NCBI RefSeq assembly: GCF_003719195.1
Contig: NZ_CP024996.1
Coordinates: 4,402,001-4,466,000, forward strand
Source of the DNA: Herbaspirillum rubrisubalbicans
Lineage (GTDB): Bacteria; Pseudomonadota; Gammaproteobacteria; Burkholderiales; Burkholderiaceae_D
DNA: 64,000 bases
Reading direction: 5' to 3'
This document shows positions 36,085 to 44,876 of this stretch, piece after piece (position 1 is the stretch's first letter; each line of letters begins with the position of its first letter). The notes beneath the pieces are model-generated. The model saw only the letters and a program-made list of their open reading frames with translations. It was not told the DNA's origin and searched no databases. Position numbers and translations under genes: made by a program.

Positions 36085-37047
36085 ATGGATGCCTTTCAAA
36101 AAGAGATCGACGAACGCACCAACCTGACTTCCAGCAACAAGTTCGAGCTGCTGCTGTTTCGCCTCGGCACACCCGATGGCAGTACCGACAAACCCGGCGA
36201 ACTGTACGGCATCAATGTCTTCAAGATCCGTGAGATCGTCCCGATGATGGACATCACGGCCGCTGCCGGGATGCGCTCGCCGATGCTGGGCATGGTCAAC
36301 ATTCGCGGCCAGGTGATGTCGGTGGTGGACCTGCCGGCGGTGGCTGGCTGCAAGCCAGGCAATGGCATGAACATCCTGCTCATCACCGAGTTTGCCCGTC
36401 ATACCCAGGCCTTCGCGGTGGAGTCGGTGGAAGAGATCGTGCGCCTGGACTGGAGTCAGGTCTTGCCGGCCGACTCCAACGCCTCCGGCAGCGTGGTCAC
36501 CAGCATCGCCCGGCTCGACTCGGCCCAGGATGGCGGCCGCCTGGTGCAGGTGCTGGACGTGGAGCAGATCCTCAACATGGTCTCGCCGGTCAAGGAACAA
36601 TTGCAAAGCCCGCCGCCGGGCAGCACCGAACTCAAGCTCAAGCCTGGCTCGGTGGTGCTGGCTGCAGACGACTCGCGCATGGCACGTGCCCTGATCGAGC
36701 AATGCCTCAAAGACCTCAACCTGCCCTACATGATGACCACCGATGGCCTGCAAGCCTGGAAAAAGCTGCAGGAACTGGCGCGCCAGGCCGAGCAGGAAGG
36801 CAAGCCGCTCACCGACAAGGTCGCCATGGTGCTGACCGATCTGGAGATGCCGGAGATGGATGGCTTCACCCTGACCCGCAAGATCAAGGCCTCGGACCAA
36901 TACAAGCAATTGCCGGTGGTGATCCACTCTTCGCTCACCGGCTCGGCCAACGAAGACCATGTGCGTTCGGTGGGCGCCAATGGTTATGTCGCAAAGTTTT
37001 CACCGCCTGAACTGGCAGCAATGCTGCGCAAGGTGCTGCCCCCCTGA
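36085..37047 (+). CDS. cheV: Chemotaxis protein CheV (CheW-receiver)
   Basis: A 320-residue cytoplasmic coupling protein. Residues 1 to about 165 are CheW-like (LYGINVFKIREIV, GMVNIRGQVMSVVDL), and about 187-320 form a receiver with acidic pair D195-D196, phosphoacceptor D252 in VLTDLEMPEMDG and a Lys in VAKFSPPE. CheV links receptors to CheA, and its phosphorylation tunes adaptation. It lies 15 bases after the tethered receptor, suggesting the two work together. GAGGATGCT is the ribosome site. Confidence 0.93.
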   Translation: MDAFQKEIDERTNLTSSNKFELLLFRLGTPDGSTDKPGELYGINVFKIREIVPMMDITAAAGMRSPMLGMVNIRGQVMSVVDLPAVAGCKPGNGMNILLITEFARHTQAFAVESVEEIVRLDWSQVLPADSNASGSVVTSIARLDSAQDGGRLVQVLDVEQILNMVSPVKEQLQSPPPGSTELKLKPGSVVLAADDSRMARALIEQCLKDLNLPYMMTTDGLQAWKKLQELARQAEQEGKPLTDKVAMVLTDLEMPEMDGFTLTRKIKASDQYKQLPVVIHSSLTGSANEDHVRSVGANGYVAKFSPPELAAMLRKVLPP

Positions 37048-37120
37048 CGGCACCTACTTGCAGAGCCAGGAACGGCGCTTTTTACAAGCGCACGGCCGCC
37101 CCACGGTGGCCGGCAACCCG

Positions 37121-37150
37121 CACTACGCCACCCTCGCCGGTGGCGTGGTG
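37121..37150 (+). terminator. Strong GC hairpin after cheV
   Basis: CACTACGCCACC and GGTGGCGTGGTG pair at 11 of 12 positions around a six-base loop, about 75 bases after the cheV stop. The following CTTTGTGCTT has only a short T run, so termination may be weak or Rho-assisted. Confidence 0.4.
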
Positions 37151-37339
37151 CTTTGTGCTTGAGCACTTGCCAGGACGGCCCGACCAATCCTGACCAACTT
37201 GAGCTATCTCAAAATATTTCGAGACCAAGCTCCTAGAATCAAAGTGAGCATTCCTCCGGTGGCCACCCGGCCCGGCCGGTGACATGAATGTCTCCGCCTC
37301 GACCAGCGTTCGGTCGCGCCCTGCCCCAGGAGGCTGGCC

Positions 37340-37786
37340 ATGGCCCATACTGCCGATCCCGATGTTGCGCTGCCCCCGTCTGTGGACACCGCCCTGCTGA
37401 ACCAGCGCATCCCGGCCCTGCTGGCCGAGATGGATGCCGAGCATCGCCAGGTGCTGGAGAGCATCTCGGCCTTGATCCTGGTGCCACCAGAACGCTTTGC
37501 CAGTGGCTATTCCGCGCTGGTGGCGCAAATCGAAGAGGGGTTCCGGGAAGAAGAAAAGATGATGGACGACATCACCTACCCCGGCCTGCACGCCCATCGC
37601 CGCGACCACGCCGAACTGCTGGCGCTGCTGCATCGATTGCGGCCGTACCTGGAGGATGGCAATGCACCGCTGGTGGACATCGTCATGGGGATGATCCCGG
37701 CCATGCTGATTCGTCACATGTCGGGCATGGATCAGGAGTTGGCCCTGGCATTGCGCCAGCAAGGGGAAGTGCCAGGGACGGCATGA
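37340..37786 (+). CDS. Bacteriohemerythrin-like protein
   Basis: A 148-residue four-helix protein with most of the di-iron ligands of hemerythrin: H35 (DAEHRQV), E71 (EEKMM), H86 and H90 (HAHRRDH), H126 and D131 (LIRHMSGMD). The His normally four residues before the Glu is Gly67 here, so six of seven ligands are kept. Such proteins bind O2 and, in motile bacteria, often deliver or sense oxygen near chemoreceptors. AGGAGG lies before the ATG. The neighbourhood (CheV upstream, c-di-GMP phosphodiesterase downstream on the other strand) fits an oxygen-linked signalling role, but oxygen binding is not certain with the missing ligand. Confidence 0.8.
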   Translation: MAHTADPDVALPPSVDTALLNQRIPALLAEMDAEHRQVLESISALILVPPERFASGYSALVAQIEEGFREEEKMMDDITYPGLHAHRRDHAELLALLHRLRPYLEDGNAPLVDIVMGMIPAMLIRHMSGMDQELALALRQQGEVPGTA

Positions 37787-37834
37787 GCACGCGCCCTCGG
37801 CCAAGCACAGAAGCTCCTGTCCGATACCGCCCCG

Positions 37835-39469
37835 TCACACCAGCTTGAGCGGGGACGCCGGCTCGTTGGCCGGATACGGCCCGCGAATGATCTCCGGCCC
37901 GGTACCATAGTCGGCCAAGGTGGCCCGATAGAAATCGACGAACTCACCAGCCGGCATGGGCTTGGCAAACAGCCAGCCCTGCACGAAGTCGACCTCCTGC
38001 TGGCTCAGGTAGGCGGCCTGTTCCAGCGTCTCCACGCCTTCGGCGACGATGTACAGGTTCAGGCTCTTGGCCATGGCAATGATGTGATCGATCACGGCAC
38101 TGGTGGCAGCCCCCGTGCCGATGGTGCTGACGAAGGACTTGTCGATCTTGAGCGCATCCATGGGCAGGCCCTGCAGGTATTGCAGGTTGGAATAACCGGT
38201 ACCGAAGTCATCCAGCGCCATCGAATGCCCCAGCTCGCGCGCCCGGGCCAGGGTGACGCGAGCCGAAGCGATGTCCATGCAGCCGCGCTCGGTCGCTTCC
38301 ATCCAGATCTGCTCGGTACGGATATCGGTGCCCGCTAGATTCTTGCCGACCACTTCCAGGATGCGACCGGTCTTGATGTCCTGGGCCGCCACGTTGATGG
38401 CCACGTGCAGGGCACGGTCAGCGCGCAGGATGGCGCCGAGTTCGGCCACCACGGTTTCGATGACCAGGTCGGTCAGCGGCAGGATCAGGCCGCTTTCCTC
38501 GGCCAGGGGAATAAACAGATCGGGCCGCACGATGCTGCCATCCGGGCGCTTCCAGCGGATCAGCGCTTCGGCGCCCACGCAGCGGCCGCTATCGAGCTCG
38601 ATGATGGGTTGGTAACAGACGATGAATTCGCGCTTGCACACCGCCAGTTGCAGTTCGGCCAGTGGCGACAGGCGCGCCTGCGACGCGCGCACCACCAGCA
38701 GCACCAGGGCCAGTCCCAGCAGCACCCCCACCGGCAGGAACCAGCGCTGCTCGCTGGTCATGCTGTCGAGCACCTGCTGGCCATTGATGATGGCCGCCGC
38801 CGTCCAGCCATCGCGGCTGACGGTAGAGACAAAGAAACCATCGACATCCTGTTGCCCCACGCCGCGCAGCGCATGTGCTGCTACGCCGGGGTCGATCGGT
38901 ATCCCGTACTGGGCCACCTGTCCGAAACCATTGCGCGCCAGCACCACGTGCACGCCATCTTCCAGCACCACGTCGACGAAACGATCGCGATGCACCAGGG
39001 CAGCGTGGGAACCGTACTGGATCGACATCATGCTGGGACCACCGGCAATGAAAGAGGGCTGCTGCGGCGCCACGCCGACACCCTCCCGGGTCGTAAACAG
39101 GGGTCTTGGCTGCGCACGCCGCTGCGCCTGTACATTGCGCTCCCAGGAAGTGCACTTGAGCTGGCCGTATTCGTAATACCCTATCTCCTCGATGGCATTG
39201 GAATAGACGGCAATCATGCGCATCTGCGCGATATGCTCATCCGAGCAGGGATGCAAGAACAGCGGCGAGAGGCTCTTGAGCGAGCGCTGGGTGGCCTGAA
39301 AGGTGCTTTCGGCGCGTTCCACTACGGTTTCGGCATAGCGCGCCAGCCGTTCGTGCTCGGCCTGGATTACCGCCTGACGCGATAGCCACAGCATTCCCGC
39401 CACCGGTGCGATGGCGGCAACGACCGTGGCGACGATCGCCAGTGCCACCACCTTGCTTTTATTGTTCAC
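37835..39469 (-). CDS. CSS-motif EAL c-di-GMP phosphodiesterase
   Basis: A 544-residue inner-membrane protein. TM1 is at about 7-30, and a periplasmic CSS domain follows with the conserved C75-S76 (HPCSDEH) and second Cys C106 (LKCTSW). TM2 is at about 245-262, then a cytoplasmic EAL domain starts with GAEALIRW (E301). All usual metal and catalytic motifs appear intact (DDFGTGYSN, KIDKSF, EGVETLEQ, QGWLFAKP), so it should hydrolyse c-di-GMP. Periplasmic redox of the two Cys controls activity and proteolysis in E. coli PdeC-type relatives. GTG 39469 is chosen because AAGGAG sits five bases before it. Confidence 0.92.
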   Translation of the reverse strand: MNNKSKVVALAIVATVVAAIAPVAGMLWLSRQAVIQAEHERLARYAETVVERAESTFQATQRSLKSLSPLFLHPCSDEHIAQMRMIAVYSNAIEEIGYYEYGQLKCTSWERNVQAQRRAQPRPLFTTREGVGVAPQQPSFIAGGPSMMSIQYGSHAALVHRDRFVDVVLEDGVHVVLARNGFGQVAQYGIPIDPGVAAHALRGVGQQDVDGFFVSTVSRDGWTAAAIINGQQVLDSMTSEQRWFLPVGVLLGLALVLLVVRASQARLSPLAELQLAVCKREFIVCYQPIIELDSGRCVGAEALIRWKRPDGSIVRPDLFIPLAEESGLILPLTDLVIETVVAELGAILRADRALHVAINVAAQDIKTGRILEVVGKNLAGTDIRTEQIWMEATERGCMDIASARVTLARARELGHSMALDDFGTGYSNLQYLQGLPMDALKIDKSFVSTIGTGAATSAVIDHIIAMAKSLNLYIVAEGVETLEQAAYLSQQEVDFVQGWLFAKPMPAGEFVDFYRATLADYGTGPEIIRGPYPANEPASPLKLV

Positions 39470-39836
39470 ATGCACTCCTTCCTGCTAGCCCCTGTTCCCC
39501 TCCAGGGACCGGTACGAATCGATTAATGCCGCGCTGATACTCATCATTAGAGCTTAAATTAGCAAATAACTCAATTTAAACACTTTAAATGTTTATACAA
39601 CACTTCCATCAAATTGCACACTGCGCTTCATCTCGACACGTAAAAACCTGATTTTTTCTTAATTATCAATGACTAAGCCGAACAAAACAGCCTGTCCGCG
39701 GGATCTTTGGCAGATGACAACTGAGTTGGAAAGGCGCAACGGATTCCTGGCCCACTCACAGGAAGAATCATTTTTTACCAAATTAAATGAATTTATGCTT
39801 TAATGATTCCATCCATCAATTTTTCAGGAATTGATC
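39470..39836. other. AT-rich intergenic region between divergent signalling genes
   Basis: No gene is seen in these 367 bases. The stretch 39530-39680 and the last 60 bases are strongly AT-rich, as expected for two back-to-back promoters. AAACA-CTTTAAA-TGTTT near 39577-39593 is a short inverted repeat. No known riboswitch shape was recognised. Confidence 0.5.
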
Positions 39837-40334
39837 ATGCGCCTCAACCTGCCAGTCACCGAGCATGAGCGCGACATCGATGCCCACGCCTCCATCGTCT
39901 CCCGTACCGACACCGGGGGCCGCATCACGTACATCAATCCTGCCTTCATTGCCATCAGTGGCTTTACCGAGCAAGAACTGATCGGTGCGCCGCAAAACAT
40001 CGTGCGCCACCCGGACATGCCGGAACTGATCTTCGCCGACCTGTGGAGCCACCTCACGGCGTGCCAGCCCTGGACTGGCTTGCTCAAGAACCGCTGCAAG
40101 AATGGCGACTTCTACTGGGTCAGGGCCAATGTCACCCCGATCTGGGAACGCGGCGTATGCACCGGCTACATGTCGGTGCGCACCAAGCCCAGCCGCAGCG
40201 AGATCCAGGCTGCAGAGCAGGCCTATCACGCCTTGAAGAAGGAAAGCGACCTCCTGGCTGTGCAGCGTGGCGCAGTAGTGCCGACCAGCCTGGGCAGCAA
40301 GCTGCAGGCACTGATCATGGGTCGCACAGCATGA
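39837..40334 (+). CDS. Stand-alone Aer-type PAS protein
   Basis: A 165-residue protein that matches the N-terminal FAD-binding PAS domain and following linker of the aerotaxis receptor Aer. The shared segments are TDTGGRITYINPAF, SGFTEQELIGAPQN, the VRHPDMP motif carrying the Arg-His-Asp implicated in FAD binding, PWTGLLKNR and GDFYWVRANVTPI. It stops (MGRTA) just where Aer would enter its membrane anchor, and no HAMP or receptor signalling domain follows in any frame. AGGAA precedes the ATG. The next genes encode a PAS kinase and its receiver partner, so it may feed redox or oxygen state into that pathway. A truncated relic is the alternative. Confidence 0.88.
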   Translation: MRLNLPVTEHERDIDAHASIVSRTDTGGRITYINPAFIAISGFTEQELIGAPQNIVRHPDMPELIFADLWSHLTACQPWTGLLKNRCKNGDFYWVRANVTPIWERGVCTGYMSVRTKPSRSEIQAAEQAYHALKKESDLLAVQRGAVVPTSLGSKLQALIMGRTA

Positions 40335-40388
40335 ACATGGGGCTGTGCTCCGGCCCCTGATCCGGAGCTATCGCTGAGGGAGGCGATC

Positions 40389-41750
40389 ATGGGACATTAC
40401 GATGCATTGATGGCCAGCGAGTGCGCCCGTTGCTGCACCGTGGATGGGGCTCCCGACATCCAGGCACTGGTGAAATCCAACGCCCGCTACCGGCACATCA
40501 TCGGCAACACCCCGGCCATCATCTACAGCAGTGTGCCCTCGGGCGATTTCCGCTTGACCTTCGTCAGCGAGAACGCCTCCCGGGTGCTGGGCTACGAGCC
40601 CCAGGAAATGCTGGACGATCCCAACTTCTGGTTCAATCACATCCATCCCGACGACACCGCCAACATCTTTTCCAGCCTGGCCATGCTGTTCGTGGAAGAC
40701 CAGAAGATCTATGAATACCGCTTCCGTACCCGCGACGGCAGCTACCTGTGGATGCATGACACGCTGCGCCTGATCAGGGATGCCAGCGGCACCCCGCTGG
40801 AAGTGATCGGACTGATGACCGACATCACCGGGCGCAAGCAACTGGAAGACGCCCTGCAATGCCAGGCCGAAGAACAACGCGCCCTGATCGAGCAACTCAA
40901 GATGGCGCAGGCGCAGTTGCTGCAGTCGGAAAAACTGGCCTCCATCGGCCAGCTCGCCGCCGGCGTGGCGCACGAGATCAACAACCCGATCGGCTTTGTC
41001 AACGCCAACCTCAATACCCTGGGCAATTACGTCGCCACGCTGCTGGAAGGAATCAAGCTCTACCAGTGCGTGGCCGGCGGCAAGCTGCCCAGCAGTGTGG
41101 CGCAATCCGAACTGCAATCCTTCGAAGACCGCGCTGACCTGCAATTCCTGAGCGAAGACGTCACCGAGCTCTTGTCCGAATCCAACGAAGGCTTGCAACG
41201 GGTCAAGAACATCGTGCAGTCGCTCAAGGATTTCTCACGCACCGGCGAGAGCAACTGGCAGATGGCCGACCTGCATCGCGGCCTGGACAGCACCCTCAAC
41301 ATCGCCAACAACGAATTGAAGTACAAGGTCAACATCGTCAAGCAATATGGCGAACTGCCCATGGTCAAGTGCCTGGCGTCGGAACTGAACCAGGTCTTCA
41401 TGAACCTGCTGGTCAATGCCGCCCAGGCCATCAGCGAACGCGGCAGCGTGACCATCCGCACCGAACGGCATGGCGACCGGGTGGCCGTGAGCATCAGCGA
41501 TACCGGCCACGGCATCGCGCCGGAACACATCAACCGCATCTTCGAACCTTTCTTCACTACCAAGCCGGTCGGCAGCGGGACTGGCCTGGGACTGTCGCTG
41601 TCCTACGGCATCATCAAGAAGCATGGCGGCGATATTCATGTCTGCAGTGAACCGGGCCAAGGCACCACCTTTCGGATCGAATTGCCCATCGATCCCGCCA
41701 GCGTCCAGACGCCCGTGGGCGTCATGGGCGAACCAGGAGAAGCATCATGA
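40389..41750 (+). CDS. PAS-domain soluble histidine kinase
   Basis: A 453-residue kinase without membrane segments. A Cys-rich N-terminus (C12, C15, C16) precedes a PAS_3-type domain at about 35-150 (FRLTFVSENASRVLGYEP, DGSYLWMHDTLRLI). A coiled coil leads to the phosphoacceptor H195 in AAGVAHEINNPIGFVN, the HPK4-type H box. A long helical insert precedes the ATP-binding domain (DTGHGIAPEHINRIFEPFFTT, shortened; GTGLGLSLS). The ATG follows GGGAGG, and the stop overlaps the receiver-HD gene by 4 bases, so the two are partners. The N-terminal cysteines could bind metal or sense redox. Confidence 0.92.
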   Translation: MGHYDALMASECARCCTVDGAPDIQALVKSNARYRHIIGNTPAIIYSSVPSGDFRLTFVSENASRVLGYEPQEMLDDPNFWFNHIHPDDTANIFSSLAMLFVEDQKIYEYRFRTRDGSYLWMHDTLRLIRDASGTPLEVIGLMTDITGRKQLEDALQCQAEEQRALIEQLKMAQAQLLQSEKLASIGQLAAGVAHEINNPIGFVNANLNTLGNYVATLLEGIKLYQCVAGGKLPSSVAQSELQSFEDRADLQFLSEDVTELLSESNEGLQRVKNIVQSLKDFSRTGESNWQMADLHRGLDSTLNIANNELKYKVNIVKQYGELPMVKCLASELNQVFMNLLVNAAQAISERGSVTIRTERHGDRVAVSISDTGHGIAPEHINRIFEPFFTTKPVGSGTGLGLSLSYGIIKKHGGDIHVCSEPGQGTTFRIELPIDPASVQTPVGVMGEPGEAS

Positions 41751-43093
41751 GCGCTATTCACAGCCAGGAAATCCAGACCCTGCAACAAGCCGACCCGTTC
41801 GCCCTGCCGCCGCCGTGCGTGCTGCTGGTGGACGATGAGCAGAGCATCCTGTCGGCCTTGAAGCGTACCTTCCGGCCCCAGGGCTATCAGTTGCTGACCG
41901 CCACCAGCGCCGAAGCCGGCCTGGACATCCTGGCCAGCGCCGAGGTCGACCTGGTGATCTCGGACATGCGGATGCCCGGCATGAACGGCGCCCAGTTCCT
42001 GGCCCAGGTGCGCCAGCGCTGGCCGGCCACCATGCGCATCCTATTGACCGGTTATTCCGAGATCGGCAGCACCATCTCGGCCATCAACGATGGTGGCATC
42101 AACCACTACCTGGCCAAGCCCTGGGACGACCGCGAGCTCTTGATGACGGTCACCCATGCGCTGGAAGAACAGCAATTGCGCAAGCAAAAGATGGCGCTGG
42201 AACGCAAGGTGCGCGAGCAGAACCTGCAACTGGCCGACTTCAATCGCCAACTGGAACGCCAGGTCCAGGCGCGCACCGAAGAACTGCGGCAGACCGTGAT
42301 GTTCCTGGAAAGCGGCCAGGAAGAAGAACAGAAAGCCTTCCTGGCCATGATGCAGGTGTTCTCCGACATCAGCGAATTGCGCGCGGGCCTGGCCACCGGT
42401 CAGTCGGCGCGGGTAGCCCGCTGGTGCGAACAGCTCTCGCTGCGCATGGGCATGACCAGCCACCATGCCAAGGATGCGATGATGGCCGGGATGCTGCATG
42501 GCATCGGCAAGCTGGACCTGTCCGATGAACTGGTGCGCAAGCCCATCGAAAAGATGAGCAGCGAGGAACTGCAGCGCTTCCTGTGGCATCCGGTCAAGGG
42601 CCAGATGCTGTTGACGCCGATCCCAACCCTGGCCGAGGCCGGCGAGATCATCCGCCACCAGCATGAACGCTATGACGGTCGCGGCGTGCCGGAAAGCCTC
42701 TCGGGCGACGCTATCCCGCTGGGTTCGCGCATCCTGGCCGTGGTGCGTGACTTCGAAGGCCTGTGCAATGGCGGCATCACCAGCAACAACGTCTCGGTGG
42801 AAAAGGCCCTGGCCATGCTGCGCACCCATGCCAACCATCGCTACGATCCGCTGGTGGTGGAAACCTTCATCGCCATGATGGAAGAACAGCGCCTGGCGCT
42901 GGAGCAACAGACCAGACTGCTATCACCGCAAGAACTGCGGGTGGGCATGAAGCTGGCCGAGGATCTGCGCACCCGCTCGGGGGTCTTGCTGCTCAACAAG
43001 GAACACATCCTCGACGAAGCCATCCTGACGCGCCTGCGGCGCTTCGAGTTGATCGATGAAATGCCCTTGAAGGCCAGGATACTCTTGCACTAA
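41747..43093 (+). CDS. Receiver-HD domain protein with degenerate HD-GYP motifs
   Basis: A 448-residue response regulator. The N-terminal receiver has D29-D30, phosphoacceptor D73 (LVISDMRMPGMNG) and K124 (YLAKPW). A coiled coil (about 138-190) links to an HD-superfamily output domain. The metal-binding HD doublet reads H251-G252 (MLHGIGKLD) instead of His-Asp. The GYP loop reads HERYDGRGVPE at 306-316, with Val for Tyr. Canonical HD-GYP enzymes cut c-di-GMP; with the Asp missing, catalysis is doubtful and the domain may bind rather than hydrolyse. It is coupled to the PAS kinase gene by a 4-base overlap. Confidence 0.88.
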   Translation: MSAIHSQEIQTLQQADPFALPPPCVLLVDDEQSILSALKRTFRPQGYQLLTATSAEAGLDILASAEVDLVISDMRMPGMNGAQFLAQVRQRWPATMRILLTGYSEIGSTISAINDGGINHYLAKPWDDRELLMTVTHALEEQQLRKQKMALERKVREQNLQLADFNRQLERQVQARTEELRQTVMFLESGQEEEQKAFLAMMQVFSDISELRAGLATGQSARVARWCEQLSLRMGMTSHHAKDAMMAGMLHGIGKLDLSDELVRKPIEKMSSEELQRFLWHPVKGQMLLTPIPTLAEAGEIIRHQHERYDGRGVPESLSGDAIPLGSRILAVVRDFEGLCNGGITSNNVSVEKALAMLRTHANHRYDPLVVETFIAMMEEQRLALEQQTRLLSPQELRVGMKLAEDLRTRSGVLLLNKEHILDEAILTRLRRFELIDEMPLKARILLH

Positions 43094-43455
43094 ACGTCAG
43101 CATGGCATGAAAATCCCCCTCCCCGCGCCAGGCCAGGACGGCCTGGCCGGGCGGCAGCAGAATTAATCTTCATATCGGCCTGTTCCCGCCCCTCCCCAGC
43201 TTACCCTGCCTCCGACCACGGCCATCGCACCAGGGGTCAGCGGCCATCGGGCAAAACCGGCTGGCTTGTCATCTAGAATTTTTTCGAGCTATCCCTACTG
43301 AATTCTGTTTTTTTGTCGACCAAGTTCGACATCACAGCGAAACTGCGTTTTTCTTCCCGCATGTCCTCGTTATCCGGCGCCCAGGCTGCCGCAACGAGGA
43401 GCGGTGAAGCCCATTAGCTCCGTTCGATGCGTCCGATCGGTCAAGGAAGAAAAAC
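43094..43455. other. Intergenic region with two hairpins
   Basis: No gene is supported. GCCAGGCC and GGCCTGGC (43127-43147) form an 8-bp hairpin 33 bases after the receiver-HD stop, a possible Rho-assisted stop. TGTCGA and TCGACA (43314-43331) form a 6-bp inverted repeat in an AT-rich stretch that may carry the promoter or operator of the next gene. Confidence 0.45.
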
Positions 43456-44091
43456 ATGACAACTGCACATCTCGCTCACATCGTTGGTGGTGAAGATTCG
43501 CTGGGTGGACCGCTGGTCCGCCTGCTGGAAGCCGCCGGATTCCATGTCGCCCACCATCCCTCGGCCGACCAGTTCCTGCAGCAGGCCACCGGAAGTACAC
43601 CACGCGGACTGGTCCTGGAAGTTCATATGCAGGACGTGGACGCCCCACAATTGCGTTCGCTGCTGGATCAACGTGAAACAGGCCAGCCCCTGATCGTCAT
43701 CACCGGCGAACCGTCGGCGATGATGCAGCAAGAGGCCAGAAGCAATGCGCTGTCGACCGGCCAGCACAGCGACATGGATGCCGGTACCGGCAAGCACGAG
43801 CAGCCGATGCTGCGCGAGCAACTGGTGGCGGCGTTTCGGGGGGCGCTGATGCCGTTTGACGAGTCCGGCCCGCAGATGCAACAGCGGCAGGAACATCACC
43901 AACGCCTCAAGACCCTGACCCGGCGTGAACGCGAAGTACTGGAGCGGCTGGTGAAGGGGCGCCTGAACAAGCAGATCGCCGCCGAACTGGGTACCTCCGA
44001 ACGTACCGTGAAGGCGCATCGCCAGCAGGTCATGCGCAAGATGAATGCCGGTTCCCTGGCCGCGCTGGTGGCGGCGATGACGCGCTACTGA
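43456..44091 (+). CDS. LuxR/FixJ-family regulator with degenerate receiver
   Basis: A 211-residue protein with FixJ/TodT layout. A receiver-like fold (about 5-125) is followed by a LuxR helix-turn-helix at about 148-211 (LTRREREVLERLV...NKQIAAELGTSERTVKAH). The receiver lacks its key residues. The phosphorylated Asp is Glu55 in LVLEVHMQDVD, the acidic pocket is GGED, and no conserved Lys is seen. The middle (about 90-120) is polar and looks disordered. It may be permanently on, mimicking phosphorylation through Glu55, or controlled by protein partners. AAGGAAG precedes the ATG. The targets are unknown. Confidence 0.85.
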   Translation: MTTAHLAHIVGGEDSLGGPLVRLLEAAGFHVAHHPSADQFLQQATGSTPRGLVLEVHMQDVDAPQLRSLLDQRETGQPLIVITGEPSAMMQQEARSNALSTGQHSDMDAGTGKHEQPMLREQLVAAFRGALMPFDESGPQMQQRQEHHQRLKTLTRREREVLERLVKGRLNKQIAAELGTSERTVKAHRQQVMRKMNAGSLAALVAAMTRY

Positions 44092-44118
44092 AGAAGTCCC
44101 GGTCTGCGGTCTCAGGCG

Positions 44119-44141
44119 CCGCAGCCCCCTCCCCGCTGCGG
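44119..44141. terminator. Possible bidirectional hairpin between convergent genes
   Basis: CCGCAGC and GCTGCGG form a 7-bp stem with a C-rich nine-base loop in the 62-base gap between the convergent FixJ-like gene and siaD. No T run follows, so its function as a terminator is uncertain. Confidence 0.35.
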
Positions 44142-44153
44142 GGATGCAACGCC

Positions 44154-44876
44154 TTAACCGGCCACCGTATCCTCGGACTCCACCCGATTGCGACCGCCGC
44201 GCTTGGCCTGGTACAGGGCCTGGTCAGCACGCGCATAGGCGTCTTCGAAATCGCTGCCCGCCACCGCCCAGGCCACGCCGAAGCTGGAAGTGACCGCCCG
44301 CGCCGGCAGGCACTGGAAGCGTTCGCCGGCAATCGCCTGGCGGATCTTGGCGGCCAGGACCACCGCCTGTTCCAGCACCATGTCCGGCAGCAGGATGGTG
44401 AATTCCTCGCCCCCGACTCGTCCGATCACGCCCGTGTCGGCCAGGGTGGTACGCAAGCGCCCAACCAGTTCGCGGATCACGGCGTCGCCCGTGGGATGGC
44501 CGAATTCATCGTTGATGCGCTTGAAGAAATCGATGTCCAGCACGATCAGCGACATCGAGGATTGTTCCAGAATCTGATGCGCCCGTTCAAATACCGCGCC
44601 GCGATTGAGAGCACCGGTGAGATTGTCATGCCTGGCCTTGTAATCGAGCTCATCGCTCAACTGCTTCAGGCGCGTATTGAGCAGGTTCAGTTCGCGCTCG
44701 GTGCGGTCGCTGCGCGAAATCAGGCGACGGCTCTGGCGCATCAACTGGCCATAGTGCTGCACCAGTTCTTCCAGCGCGGCACGATGGGCAGCCGCATCGC
44801 TGGCGACATCGGCCAGCACCTCGGAGGCACGGCGCAAGGCCTGGGCTTCGGCGTGGAAAAGGTCGACCTCTTCCAT
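44154..44876 (-). CDS. siaD: Diguanylate cyclase SiaD
   Basis: A 240-residue cytoplasmic enzyme. An N-terminal coiled coil (about 5-80) is followed by a GGDEF domain with the substrate motifs HDNLTGALNR and DIDFFKRINDEFGH and the active-site GGEEF at 155-159. No RxxD inhibitory site is visible at the usual place. The last gene of a siaABCD operon, it makes c-di-GMP when activated by unphosphorylated SiaC, as shown for Pseudomonas. Its start shares one base with the siaC stop, so the two are coupled. It probably promotes aggregation or biofilm. Confidence 0.92.
   Translation of the reverse strand: MEEVDLFHAEAQALRRASEVLADVASDAAAHRAALEELVQHYGQLMRQSRRLISRSDRTERELNLLNTRLKQLSDELDYKARHDNLTGALNRGAVFERAHQILEQSSMSLIVLDIDFFKRINDEFGHPTGDAVIRELVGRLRTTLADTGVIGRVGGEEFTILLPDMVLEQAVVLAAKIRQAIAGERFQCLPARAVTSSFGVAWAVAGSDFEDAYARADQALYQAKRGGRNRVESEDTVAG

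Noticed and set aside
43314..43331. TGTCGA/TCGACA repeat as a distinct regulatory finding
   Set aside because: Arms of only six bases and a distance of more than 120 bases from the gene start make chance likely; it is noted only within the intergenic entry.
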